Assembly: GCF_021026345.1 (NCBI RefSeq)
Contig: NZ_JAJNCZ010000001.1
Span: forward strand, 806,001 to 870,000
Source: Rhizobium sp. GN54
GTDB lineage: Bacteria > Pseudomonadota > Alphaproteobacteria > Rhizobiales > Rhizobiaceae
DNA: 64,000 nt
Direction of reading: 5' to 3'
The position numbers were made by a program, and so were the translations under genes. Below the pieces are notes generated by a model that was not told the DNA's origin, searched no databases, and saw only the letters and a program-made list of their open reading frames with translations. Positions 34,523-43,108 of this stretch are shown in pieces. The first letter of the stretch is position 1; every line of letters begins with the position of its first letter.

Positions 34523-36724
34523 ATGGATGCTGTTACGTCTGAAGCAGAAAACGCGGAGCGGAAGGCGGACGATCTTTCCGACGCCACCCGGGAGCTGATG
34601 CAGAGCCCCGAGCGCTTCGTCAATCGCGAGTTCTCCTGGCTCCAGTTCAATCGGCGCGTGCTCGAGGAAACGCTGAACACGGCGCACCCGCTGCTCGAGC
34701 GCGTGCGCTTCCTGTCGATCTCGGCAGCCAACCTCGATGAGTTCTTCATGGTCCGCGTCGCCGGGCTGGAGGGCCAGGTCCGCCAGGGCATCGCCATCCG
34801 CAGCCCGGACGGCAAGACGTCCGCCGAGCAGCTGGACGACATCCTCAAGGAAATCGACAACCTGCAGATGGAGCAGCAGGCCTCGCTCGCCGTCCTGCAG
34901 CAGTATCTCGCCAAGGAAGACATCGTCATCGTCCGCCCCTCGGCGCTGAAGGGCGACGACCGCAACTGGCTCGCCCAGGAGTTCGAGCAGTCGATCTTTC
35001 CCGTCCTGACGCCGCTGTCGATCGATCCGGCCCACCCGTTCCCGTTCATCCCCAATCTCGGCTTCTCGATGGGGCTGCAGCTCGTCAGCAAGAAGGAGCG
35101 CGAGCCGATGACGGCGCTCCTGCGCTTGCCGCCGGCGCTCGATCGCTTCATCCGCCTGCCCGACGACGGCGCGACGATCCGCTACATCACCCTGGAGGAC
35201 GCCGTCAGCCTGTTCATCGACCGGCTGTTCCCGGGCTATGAAGTGCAGGGCTCGGGCACCTTCCGCATCATCCGCGACAGCGACATCGAGGTCGAGGAAG
35301 AAGCGGAAGATCTCGTGCGCTTCTTCGAGACGGCGCTGAAGCGCCGCCGCCGCGGCTCGGTGATCCGCATCGAGACCGATTCGGAGATGCCGGCGTCGCT
35401 GCGCCAGTTCGTCGTCAACGAGCTCGGCGTGCCGGAAAACCGCGTGGCGGTGCTGCCGGGCCTTCTGGCGCTCAACACGCTGTCGGAAATCACCAAGGCC
35501 CCGCGCGCCGATCTTCGGTTCGAGCCCTACAATGCCCGATTTCCCGAACGCGTCCGCGAGCATGCCGGCGACTGCTTCGCCGCCATCCGCGAGAAGGACA
35601 TGGTGGTCCACCATCCTTACGAATCCTTCGACGTGGTGGTCCAGTTCCTGCTCCAGGCTGCGCGCGATCCTGAGGTCGTGGCGATAAAGCAGACGCTGTA
35701 CCGCACCTCCAACGACAGCCCGATCGTGCGCGCGCTGATTGACGCCGCCGAGGCCGGCAAGTCAGTGACGGCCCTGGTCGAGCTCAAGGCCCGCTTCGAC
35801 GAGGAGGCCAACATCCGCTGGGCCCGCGACCTCGAGCGCGCCGGCGTCCAGGTGGTCTTCGGCTTCATCGAGCTCAAGACGCACGCCAAGATGTCGCTCG
35901 TCGTCCGTCGCGAGGAGGGCCGGCTGCGCAGCTACTGCCACCTCGGCACCGGCAACTACCATCCGGTCACGGCGAAGATCTACACCGACCTGTCCTTCTT
36001 CACCTGCAGCCCGTCGATCGCCCACAACATGGCGAATATCTTCAACTTCATCACCGGCTACGGCGAGCCCGAGCGCGACATGGAGATCGCCGTCTCCCCG
36101 CATACGCTGCGCCCGCGCATCCTCCAGCACATCGAGGAGGAGATCGTGCACGCCGAGAACGGCCTGCCCGCCGCGATCTGGATGAAGATGAACTCGCTGG
36201 TGGACCCGGAGATCATCGATGCGCTCTACCGCGCCAGCCAGGCGGGCGTGGAGGTCGATCTCGTGGTGCGCGGCATCTGCTGCCTGCGTCCCCAGGTCCC
36301 GGGCCTGTCGGATAATATCCGCGTCAAGTCCATCGTCGGCCGCTTCCTCGAACATTCCCGCATCTTCTGCTTCGGCAACGGCCGTGGGCTTCCCTCCGAC
36401 AAGGCGCTCGTCTATATAGGCTCGGCGGATTTGATGCCGCGCAACCTGGATCGGCGTGTCGAGACGCTGGTTCCCCTGACCAACCACACTGTGCACGAAC
36501 AGGTTCTATCGCAGATCATGCTTGGCAATCTGATCGACAACCAGCAGAGCTACGAGATCCTGTCGGACGGGACGTCGCGGCGCATGCAGGTGCCGCAGGG
36601 AACCGAACCGTTCAATGCGCAGCAATATTTCATGACGAACCCCAGCCTGTCGGGCCGGGGGGAGGCTCTGAAGTCCAGCGCGCCGAAGGCGATCGCCGGC
36701 TGGAAGAGCCAGCGCAAACGGTAA
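34523..36724 (+). CDS. ppk1: Polyphosphate kinase 1
   Basis: PPK1 reversibly polymerises the ATP gamma-phosphate into polyphosphate. From the ATG at 34523 the product is 733 aa (a GTG at 34514 would add three residues). The domains run in the usual order: N-terminal [18 protein letters not shown], head domain, then two PLD-like C domains. The catalytic His lies in [28 protein letters not shown] and [12 protein letters not shown] are also conserved. It is followed 12 bases later by ppx, which degrades the product. Confidence 0.97.
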   Translation: MDAVTSEAENAERKADDLSDATRELMQSPERFVNREFSWLQFNRRVLEETLNTAHPLLERVRFLSISAANLDEFFMVRVAGLEGQVRQGIAIRSPDGKTSAEQLDDILKEIDNLQMEQQASLAVLQQYLAKEDIVIVRPSALKGDDRNWLAQEFEQSIFPVLTPLSIDPAHPFPFIPNLGFSMGLQLVSKKEREPMTALLRLPPALDRFIRLPDDGATIRYITLEDAVSLFIDRLFPGYEVQGSGTFRIIRDSDIEVEEEAEDLVRFFETALKRRRRGSVIRIETDSEMPASLRQFVVNELGVPENRVAVLPGLLALNTLSEITKAPRADLRFEPYNARFPERVREHAGDCFAAIREKDMVVHHPYESFDVVVQFLLQAARDPEVVAIKQTLYRTSNDSPIVRALIDAAEAGKSVTALVELKARFDEEANIRWARDLERAGVQVVFGFIELKTHAKMSLVVRREEGRLRSYCHLGTGNYHPVTAKIYTDLSFFTCSPSIAHNMANIFNFITGYGEPERDMEIAVSPHTLRPRILQHIEEEIVHAENGLPAAIWMKMNSLVDPEIIDALYRASQAGVEVDLVVRGICCLRPQVPGLSDNIRVKSIVGRFLEHSRIFCFGNGRGLPSDKALVYIGSADLMPRNLDRRVETLVPLTNHTVHEQVLSQIMLGNLIDNQQSYEILSDGTSRRMQVPQGTEPFNAQQYFMTNPSLSGRGEALKSSAPKAIAGWKSQRKR

Positions 36725-36736
36725 AACTGGATTTGC

Positions 36737-38257
36737 ATGGTTGAATCTGAAGCGCAGGGGCGCCTGCCAGGGATCGCCCCGGTGTCTGTGGTGGATATCG
36801 GGTCCAACTCCGTCCGCCTCGTGATCTACGAGGGGATGAGTCGCGCGCCGGCCATTCTCTTCAACGAAAAGGTGATGTGCGGCCTTGGCAAGGGGCTGGC
36901 GAAGACCGGCCGCATGGACGATGCCAGCGTCGAGCGGGCGCTGGCCGCGCTGCACCGCTTCAAGGCGTTGTCGCAGCAGGCGCGGGCGACGCGAATGTAT
37001 GCGCTTGCCACCGCCGCCGCCCGCGAGGCGGAAAACGGCCCGGCCTTCATCGAGCGCGCGGAAGAAATCCTCGAACACAAGGTGCGCGTGCTCTCCGGCA
37101 CCGAGGAAGCCTATTTCTCCGCGCTCGGCATCATCAGCGGCTTCCACGATCCGGATGGCATCGTCGGCGATCTCGGCGGCGGCTCGCTGGAACTGGTCGA
37201 TGTTTCAGGGGACGCGATCGGCACCGGGATGACCCTGCCGCTCGGCGGTATTCGCCTGTCGGAAAGCTCGGGCGGTTCGGTGGCGCAGGCGCGTGTCATC
37301 GCCCGCCGTTATCTGAAGACGGCGGGCCTGCTCAAGCGCGGTCAGGGGCGCACCTTCTATGCCGTCGGCGGCACCTGGCGCTCGCTCGCCAAGCTGCACA
37401 TGGAACTGAACAATTACCCCCTGCACATGATGCAGGGCTACGAGATTTCCTACGACCAGGCGATGGACTTTCTCACCTACGTCGTCACCACCAAGGACAC
37501 CAAGGATCCGGCCTACGCCGCCATTTCCAAGAACCGCCGCAACCTTCTGCCCTACGGCGCCGTCGCCATGCAGGAGACGATCGCGCTGATGCGCCCGTCG
37601 AAAGTGTCGTTCTCCTCGCAAGGCGTGCGCGAGGGCTATCTCTATTCGCTATTGCCCGAGAGGGAGAAGCAGCGCGATCCGCTGCTGGCGGCGGCGGAGG
37701 AACTGGCGATCCTGCGCGCCCGCTCGCCCGAGCATGCCCGCGAACTGGCGGACTGGACCGGCCGCGTCATGCCGCAGTTCGGCATCGAGGAGACCGCGCA
37801 GGAGGCGCGCTACCGTCGGGCCGCCTGCCTGCTCGCCGATATCAGCTGGCGCGCCCATCCCGACTACCGCGGCCTGCAGGCGCTCAACATCATCTCGCAC
37901 GGCACCTTCACCGGCATCACCCATCCCGGCCGCGCCTATATCGCGCTGGCCAACTACTACCGCTTCGAGGGCCTTTACGACGACGGCGCCACCAGCCCGC
38001 TGGCGGCGATCGCCACGCCGCGCATGCTGATGCTCTCCAAGCTGCTCGGCGGCCTCCTGCGCATCGTCTACCTGTTCTCCGCCTCCATGCCCGGCGTCGT
38101 CCCCAGATTGCAGGTCGGCCCGTCGACCGCCCCGGACACCGACCTCGACTTCGTCGTCCCCGCCGAATACGCCGATTTCTCCGGCGAACGCATCGAGGGC
38201 CGGCTGCAGCAACTGGCCAAGCTCACGGGGCTGAAGCTGGCGTTCAGGTTCGAGTGA
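36737..38257 (+). CDS. ppx: Exopolyphosphatase
   Basis: This is a Ppx/GppA phosphatase that removes terminal phosphates from polyphosphate (or converts pppGpp to ppGpp). The 506-aa protein has the actin-like ASKHA motifs VVDIGSNSVRLVIYEG at ~18-33, GTEEAYFSALG and VGDLGGGSLELVD, then a C-terminal helical domain of the HD-like Ppx type (ADISWRAHPDYRGLQAL). It forms a ppk1-ppx operon and its stop codon overlaps the GTG start of the next gene (GTGA), so translation of the small membrane protein is coupled to it. Confidence 0.96.
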   Translation: MVESEAQGRLPGIAPVSVVDIGSNSVRLVIYEGMSRAPAILFNEKVMCGLGKGLAKTGRMDDASVERALAALHRFKALSQQARATRMYALATAAAREAENGPAFIERAEEILEHKVRVLSGTEEAYFSALGIISGFHDPDGIVGDLGGGSLELVDVSGDAIGTGMTLPLGGIRLSESSGGSVAQARVIARRYLKTAGLLKRGQGRTFYAVGGTWRSLAKLHMELNNYPLHMMQGYEISYDQAMDFLTYVVTTKDTKDPAYAAISKNRRNLLPYGAVAMQETIALMRPSKVSFSSQGVREGYLYSLLPEREKQRDPLLAAAEELAILRARSPEHARELADWTGRVMPQFGIEETAQEARYRRAACLLADISWRAHPDYRGLQALNIISHGTFTGITHPGRAYIALANYYRFEGLYDDGATSPLAAIATPRMLMLSKLLGGLLRIVYLFSASMPGVVPRLQVGPSTAPDTDLDFVVPAEYADFSGERIEGRLQQLAKLTGLKLAFRFE

Positions 38258-38790
38258 CGGTGCGGCGGGCCGTCAAGGCATTGGCGATTGCATTTTTCGC
38301 TACCGTCGGTCTGTTCCTGATCCTCTTTGTCATGTTCGTCGTCGGCATTGTATTGGAGATGCGCCGGATGCAGGCAGGCGACTACCCGCTGGCCGACAGC
38401 TCCGAGGCCATGATCGACGGCCGCAAAATCCGGCTCGAACGTTATGCCGTCCACCCCTTTCTGGCGGAATACAAGCGCATCCTGACGGTGGTCGACACAA
38501 CAGGCGCAGAGGTCAAGACCGAACTCGACCTGGATACCGGGGGCGCCGGCCGCCTCGCGCTGTGCCGGGATGCGCAACGTCGGATCGTCATGACCGATAG
38601 GTTCGGCAGCTACCGCCTCGCCGCCAGTGGCGAAGCGATCCCCGTTTCCACGGCTACGGCCATCGAACTTCTGCCGAACGGCTCTACGAGGCCCATCATG
38701 CAACCGGATCCAGAACCGGAGTGCCTCGACGCCATCGGGGCGTTCGACAGGGATGAGAACGGAGACTACGGCTTCCAGGCTGGGTCCTGA
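38254..38790 (+). CDS. Small membrane-anchored hypothetical protein coupled to ppx
   Basis: This 178-aa product starts from GTG at 38254, overlapping the ppx stop by 4 bases. One N-terminal transmembrane helix (ALAIAFFATVGLFLILFVMF, roughly residues 9-33) is followed by a ~140-residue, mostly periplasmic domain with beta-rich character (RILTVVDTTGAEVKTELDLD, DRFGSYRLAASGEA). It has two cysteines (LALCRD, PECLDA). No family is recognised. The GTG and the overlap suggest expression tied to exopolyphosphatase. Confidence 0.65.
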   Translation: MTVRRAVKALAIAFFATVGLFLILFVMFVVGIVLEMRRMQAGDYPLADSSEAMIDGRKIRLERYAVHPFLAEYKRILTVVDTTGAEVKTELDLDTGGAGRLALCRDAQRRIVMTDRFGSYRLAASGEAIPVSTATAIELLPNGSTRPIMQPDPEPECLDAIGAFDRDENGDYGFQAGS

Positions 38791-38874
38791 TATCGCCTTT
38801 GTTGCCGATGCTGTCGCTGGAAATACCCTGAGATGGGCGGAGCCACGGCTGGACAACGGGGAGGGAGGCGCCTA

Positions 38875-38899
38875 CCTTAGTAAAAGGTATTACCTTTTA
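38875..38899. promoter_or_regulatory. Operator-like half-site array upstream of the ParD/ParE module
   Basis: taaaaggta-t-tacctttta (38881-38899) is a perfect 9+1+9 dyad. An additional half-site tacct just upstream pairs with the same aggta arm, giving three alternating half-sites. It ends 14 bases before the antitoxin start, where ribbon-helix-helix antitoxins usually bind for autoregulation. Confidence 0.7.
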
Positions 38900-38913
38900 A
38901 TACGGGACTGTTC

Positions 38914-39186
38914 ATGGCAACCTCCCTCAAGATCGGCGACGCGCTCAAGGGCCGCGTTCAACAACTTGCCAATCAGCGCCGCCGCTCGGCTCATTGGATC
39001 ATGCTCGAGGCGATCCAGCAGTATGTCGAGCGCGAGGAGGCCCGCGAGAGCTTCAGGCAGGAGGCCGAGGCATCCTGGGAGGCCTACCGGCAGACGGGAC
39101 GTCACCTGACCGGCGAGGAAGTGGCCGAGTGGTTGACCGGTTGGGGAACAGCCAGCGAGAAAGAGATCCCTGATTGCCACGAGTGA
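38914..39186 (+). CDS. Ribbon-helix-helix antitoxin (CopG/ParD-like)
   Basis: This 90-aa protein has an N-terminal RHH fold: strand ATSLKIGDALKGRVQQLANQ, then RRRSAHWIMLEAIQQYVER. Its C-terminal arm (EASWEAYRQTGRHLTGEEV) would wrap the toxin. It neutralises the downstream ParE-like toxin and likely represses its own promoter at the adjacent dyad. It overlaps the toxin gene by 13 bases, the normal arrangement. Confidence 0.9.
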   Translation: MATSLKIGDALKGRVQQLANQRRRSAHWIMLEAIQQYVEREEARESFRQEAEASWEAYRQTGRHLTGEEVAEWLTGWGTASEKEIPDCHE

Positions 39187-39467
39187 TCGTCACCGCCGGC
39201 GCGGCGCAGGGATTGGAACGCTGCCGCCGGTTCCTGAATGCCAAGGTGCCCGAAGCGGCGCGACGGGCCGGCCAGGCGATCGCGCGCCACTTGCGGCTTC
39301 TTGAAACCACGCCGGCGATCGGTCGTCCACTTCCGGAAAACCCCGTGTTGCGGGGGCTCCTCGTTCCCTTCGGGGACGCAGGGTATGTCGCGCTCTATCG
39401 CTACGAGCCGGCTGACGATACCGTTTATATCCTGGCATTTCGCCACCAGAAAGAAGCAGGCTACTGA
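39174..39467 (+). CDS. RelE/ParE superfamily toxin
   Basis: This 97-aa toxin starts at TTG 39174 (MPRVIVTAGAAQGLERCRRF), which gives the family N-terminus; a GTG at 39183 is the alternative. The fold is supported by EAARRAGQAIARHLRLLETTP, IGRPLPENPVLRGLLVPFG, and the terminal YVALYRYEP...YILAFRHQKEAGY. ParE toxins poison gyrase, RelE toxins cut mRNA; the two cannot be separated here. The non-ATG start and the overlap keep its output below that of the antitoxin. Confidence 0.9.
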   Translation: MPRVIVTAGAAQGLERCRRFLNAKVPEAARRAGQAIARHLRLLETTPAIGRPLPENPVLRGLLVPFGDAGYVALYRYEPADDTVYILAFRHQKEAGY

Positions 39468-39534
39468 AGCAGGTCGCGGCAGAGAAGACGCCGGCGCTGC
39501 ATGGCCACTTCAGGACGTTGCAAGGATCGTGGCC

Positions 39535-39562
39535 GATGTCGGCGGCGGTTGCCGCCGACATC
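39535..39562. terminator. Hairpin between the convergent toxin and phytase-like genes
   Basis: A perfect 11-bp stem (39535-39545 with 39552-39562) has a 6-nt loop. It sits midway between the toxin stop (39467) and the convergent gene end (39576) and probably terminates both, though no U-tract follows in either direction. Confidence 0.55.
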
Positions 39563-39575
39563 TGTAGCAGGACGG

Positions 39576-40934
39576 TCACTCAGCCTTCAGCAACTCGCCC
39601 ACTTCCAGAAGCACGAACTCGTTGTCGTCGGCCTTGTCGAGCGAACGGCCGGCGGAGAAGGGCAGGTTGTTGTCGTTGCCGACGACGATGTGGGTCTCGT
39701 CCACCCGGTCGACGTTCTCGATCGTGACGAACGGCATGTCGTAGAAGCCGTCGCCGCCGCCCTGGCGCTTCTTGTTGTCGGGGTCGGCGATCTTGAGCAG
39801 GTCGATATAGCCGATCTTGCGCACGGCCTTGCCGACGTTCTCCCCGGTCATGGCGATCTTGTAGATCCGCTTCACCTTGGAGGCGACGGCGAAGCAGTCG
39901 GGCTTAGGCTCCTTCGGATCGGCGCAGGCCTTGTCGGCCGTGCCGGCGCCGTTGTCGCGCTCGATCACCAGCGCCGTCGTCTCGTCCAGCATGTTGAAAT
40001 CGCCGATCGCCTCGCCGCCCTCGGCCAGCGGATAGAGCCAGCTGCGGCCGGTCCAGGCCTTGGAGGCGACGTCGAGCTCGATGATGCGCAGCGCCGGGCG
40101 GCCGTCCGCCTCCTCGACGCTCTCGTTGTCGGTCCAGATCGGGCCTTCCAGCAGGCCGTAGAGCTTGGTGCCGTCCTTCGACAGGGCAAGGCCCTCATAG
40201 CCGCCGGAACGCTTGAGGTTGAAGGCCGGCATCTTCTTGGAGGGATCGGCCTGGACTGTGAGCGTCGGATTGTCCGGCGAGGCGACCGGCTTGCCGTCGA
40301 CTTCCGTGGCGATCACATCGGTCAGCCTGCCCTCGAGGTCGAACTTCAGAATGTAGGGACCGAATTCCTCGCCGATCCAGAAGCCGTCGGTGACCGGCTG
40401 GATCGATTCGACGTCGAAGTCGGCGCCGGTGAGGTAGCGCTTCCCGGCGCCTTCCATGACGATCGGGAAGGGCGCCTTCCGGTCCGGGTCGGAGAGGAAG
40501 ACGGTCCTGACCGGTTCCAGCGTGCCCTTGTCCCAGTCGAGGCGGATGTTGTGGATCATCAGCATGGCGTCGGAGGAATTGAGCTTGCTGCCGAAGCCGT
40601 TGTCCGACAGCGACCAGAAGGTGCCGTCGTCCATGGTCTTGATGCCGGAGAAGCCCTGCATCGGCTGGCCGTCGAAGGGAAGCGCCAGGCCCGTCTCGCG
40701 CACGCCGTCCTTGCCCATGACGGTGCCGGGCGTCTCGGCGCGCTTGCGGTCGGCGGTGGAGAACTTGCCGGACGTCTTCAGGTAGTCGGCGGCGTCTGCC
40801 GGGGCGGCAATGATCGTGTTGGCCGGCAGGATCGCGTGCGCCTTCAGCGTGGCCGGAAATTCCTTCTCCTCGGCAAGGGCGGCGCCCGCCATCAGAAGCG
40901 AAAGGGCAGCGGTGGTCAGCAAGGTTCTGGTCAT
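39576..40934 (-). CDS. Exported esterase-like protein of the phytase family (phytase-like beta-propeller)
   Basis: This 452-aa protein has a clear Sec signal (MTRTLLTTAALSLLMAGAALA, cleaved before EEKEF). The mature part carries the esterase-like activity of phytase domain: MQGFSGIKTMDDGTFWSLSDNGFG, GFWIGEEFGPYILKFD, YEGLALSKDGTKLYGLLEG and the C-terminal VGNDNNLPFSAGRS. Family members are periplasmic or extracellular and include alkaline phosphatase- or phytase-like activities; the true substrate is not known. Phosphate scavenging would fit the nearby ppk-ppx genes, but this is only a guess. Confidence 0.88.
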   Translation of the reverse strand: MTRTLLTTAALSLLMAGAALAEEKEFPATLKAHAILPANTIIAAPADAADYLKTSGKFSTADRKRAETPGTVMGKDGVRETGLALPFDGQPMQGFSGIKTMDDGTFWSLSDNGFGSKLNSSDAMLMIHNIRLDWDKGTLEPVRTVFLSDPDRKAPFPIVMEGAGKRYLTGADFDVESIQPVTDGFWIGEEFGPYILKFDLEGRLTDVIATEVDGKPVASPDNPTLTVQADPSKKMPAFNLKRSGGYEGLALSKDGTKLYGLLEGPIWTDNESVEEADGRPALRIIELDVASKAWTGRSWLYPLAEGGEAIGDFNMLDETTALVIERDNGAGTADKACADPKEPKPDCFAVASKVKRIYKIAMTGENVGKAVRKIGYIDLLKIADPDNKKRQGGGDGFYDMPFVTIENVDRVDETHIVVGNDNNLPFSAGRSLDKADDNEFVLLEVGELLKAE

Positions 40935-41233
40935 CGAAGGGTCCCCATTGGGTTGGCATTGCGAGCAACCCGATAGGAGGACCGCGTGAACGCGGCTTGA
41001 CAGTTGCTTGAAGCTTTCGTGACCGTCCCCAGAGGCGGGGCCGGGTCAGGTGTCTGCCGGGGCAATCGCCGATGCAAGCACGCTTCTGCCCCGCTGGGCA
41101 TCTCCGACAAATGGGGGAAGGTCCGCTGCACGGGCCCGCCGAATGGGAATCTCGGCGACGCATCCAGATTAATCCCTCCCCCTTGTGGGGAGGTTTTCCA
41201 CATCCCCACCGGATCATCGCCGGCCGGCGTCCT
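40935..41233. other. Intergenic region with a rhizobial-type palindrome
   Basis: These 299 bases hold no supported gene. They contain the cctcccc-cttgt-ggggagg palindrome (41175-41193), also listed separately, and the promoter region of the phytase-like gene. The sequence upstream of 41160 shows no coding character. Confidence 0.5.
41175..41193. repeat. Short palindromic repeat cctcccc/ggggagg
   Basis: A 7-bp perfect stem has loop cttgt. This CTCCCCCTTGTGGGGAG type is a palindrome often seen between genes in Rhizobiales. A related half, cctcccccttgcggcgagg, occurs at 49697-49715 in front of aspS. Confidence 0.5.
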
Positions 41234-41734
41234 TCACCCGGCCGCGGACGCCGCCCAGCGATACTGCGCGTCGGTCTGCACGGCGCCCGGCCGGACCGCT
41301 CGGATGCGCTTCAACGCCACCTCGGGCGCCTCGCCACGCTCGACAAGAAGCCGCAGCGCCACCATGCCGGCGCGGCCGTGGCCGCCATGGCAGTGGACGA
41401 GGACCGCGCCGCCCTCGTCGAGGATCTCGTGCAACTGCGCCGACAGGCCGGGCCATTCCACGAGCCCGCCGCCGGTCGGCCCGCCGAAGTCGCGGATCGG
41501 GAAATGGAACCAGCCGATGCCGCGGGCGGCGAGCCTGAGACCGAGGTCCTCGCAGCCGCGCGCCACCATCTCGCTGCGATCGGTCATGGAGACGACCGTG
41601 CGCGCGCCCCAGTCCGAGATCGCCTGCAGGTCGCCGTCATAGGCGTCGTTGCGGCCCGGGATGCGGCTGATGCCGATCCGCCCGCCGTCCGCAAGCGCTA
41701 CGGTCGCGATCCTGAAGGGTTCCACCGTGTCCAT
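41234..41734 (-). CDS. Small tyrosine/dual-specificity phosphatase-like protein
   Basis: This 166-aa cytoplasmic protein has the cysteine-phosphatase P-loop HCHGGHGRAG (CX5R) and a plausible general-acid Asp in FPIRDFGGP. The N-terminal half (GRIGISRIPGRNDAYDGDL, WGARTVVSMTD) resembles the compact protein-tyrosine phosphatases of the KAP/CDKN3-like class found in proteobacteria. Its target is unknown. It is transcribed away from the divergent-side neighbours and is probably monocistronic. Confidence 0.85.
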   Translation of the reverse strand: MDTVEPFRIATVALADGGRIGISRIPGRNDAYDGDLQAISDWGARTVVSMTDRSEMVARGCEDLGLRLAARGIGWFHFPIRDFGGPTGGGLVEWPGLSAQLHEILDEGGAVLVHCHGGHGRAGMVALRLLVERGEAPEVALKRIRAVRPGAVQTDAQYRWAASAAG

Positions 41735-41869
41735 GACGGTATTGTACGCGTTTGCCGGATGTCGCGAAACGCTGATCGCGAAGCCATCGGCGCCCGCCCA
41801 TGGCAGTTCGCACGAGCGCGGTCGGGGCGAGCGGACGAAAGCCGTGCCGTCAGGAAGCGAAACCGGTCC

Positions 41870-43021
41870 CTAAAGCTCGACCGCCTCGATCTTCTTGTTG
41901 ACGAAGCGCAGGCCCACCTTGCCGCCGATCAGGTCGAGGGCGACGTTGCCGAACAGTTCCCGCCGCCACCCGTGCAGCGCGGGGACCTCGGCGTCCTCGC
42001 CGTCGATGGCGATCTTCTCCAGGTCGTCGCTGTTGGCGATGATCTTGGCGGCGACGCCCTGCTTCTCCGAGACGAGTTTCAACAGCACCTTGAGCATCTC
42101 GCTCGCGGCGGCGGCGCCCTCGGGCACGTGCGGCTGGCGGGGCAGGCGGGGCAGGTCCGTCTTCGGCGTGTCCAGCGCGTCGCGGATCGCCTCCAGCAGC
42201 GCTGAACCCGACTGCGAGCGTTCCCAGCCCTTGGGAATCGTGCGAAGCCGCCCGAGCGCCTCGGCGTCGGCCGGCTGCTGCTGGGCGATCTCGTAGATCG
42301 TGTCGTCCTTGATGATGCGCGAGCGCGGCACGTTGCGCCCGCGCGCCTCTCGTTCCCGCCAGGCCGCGACCTTTTGCAGGACAAGCAGTTCCATCGGTTT
42401 CTTCACCCGCATCTTCAGCCGCCGCCAGGCGTCATCAGGGTGGATGTCGTAGGTGCCGGGCGCCTCCAGGACCGCCATCTCCTCGGCGACCCAGAGGCTG
42501 CGGTCGTCCTGTTCCAGCCTGGCCTTCAGGAACTGGTAGACGTCGCGCAGGTGGGTGACGTCGGCCAGCGCGTATTCGAGCTGCTTGTCCGTCAGCGGTC
42601 GGCGGCTCCAGTCGGTGAAGCGCGACGACTTGTCGATCTGCACGCCCTTGGTCTTCTGCACCAGCTGGTCGTAGGAGACGCTGTCGCCGAAGCCGCAGAC
42701 CATGGCGGCGACCTGGGTGTCGAAGATCGGATGCGGGATCAGCTTGCCGAGATTGTAGATGATCTCCAGGTCCTGCCGGGCGGCATGGAACACCTTGACG
42801 ACGCTGCTGTCGGCCATCAGCGCGAAGAAGGGGGCGAGATCGATACCCTTGGCCATCGGATCGACGATCACCGCCGTCTCGGGGCCCGCCATCTGGATCA
42901 GGCAGAGCTCCGGCCAGAAGGTGGTCTCGCGCAGGAATTCCGTATCGATGGTCAGGTAGTCGGACTTTGCGAGCAGCGCACAGGCTTCGGCCAGGGCTGC
43001 GGTTGTTTCGATGATCTGCAT
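41870..43021 (-). CDS. rnd: Ribonuclease D
   Basis: RNase D is a 3'-5' exoribonuclease that matures the 3' ends of tRNA and other stable RNAs. The start at 43021 (MQIIETTAALAEACALLAKS) is the family N-terminus, giving 383 aa. DEDD-type exonuclease motifs are visible: YLTIDTEFLRE (Asp, Glu), VFHAARQDLEII (Asp) and YALADVTHLRDVY (Tyr, Asp). An HRDC region follows (PMELLVLQKVAAWREREAR). Confidence 0.96.
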   Translation of the reverse strand: MQIIETTAALAEACALLAKSDYLTIDTEFLRETTFWPELCLIQMAGPETAVIVDPMAKGIDLAPFFALMADSSVVKVFHAARQDLEIIYNLGKLIPHPIFDTQVAAMVCGFGDSVSYDQLVQKTKGVQIDKSSRFTDWSRRPLTDKQLEYALADVTHLRDVYQFLKARLEQDDRSLWVAEEMAVLEAPGTYDIHPDDAWRRLKMRVKKPMELLVLQKVAAWREREARGRNVPRSRIIKDDTIYEIAQQQPADAEALGRLRTIPKGWERSQSGSALLEAIRDALDTPKTDLPRLPRQPHVPEGAAAASEMLKVLLKLVSEKQGVAAKIIANSDDLEKIAIDGEDAEVPALHGWRRELFGNVALDLIGGKVGLRFVNKKIEAVEL

Positions 43022-43108
43022 CAATCTGCTCGGGCGACGGCTGGTTTCAAAGATCAGATGATTTACCCGCTCCACCATTTTGCCACAATCAAAAACTGCG
43101 GACGGCGC

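Noticed and set aside
38500-38570. Asp-Thr-Gly-Gly in the small protein after ppx, reminiscent of a retropepsin active site
   Set aside because: No hydrophobic-hydrophobic-DTG(A/S) context or second protease motif is present, and the domain is too short and not recognisable as an aspartic protease.
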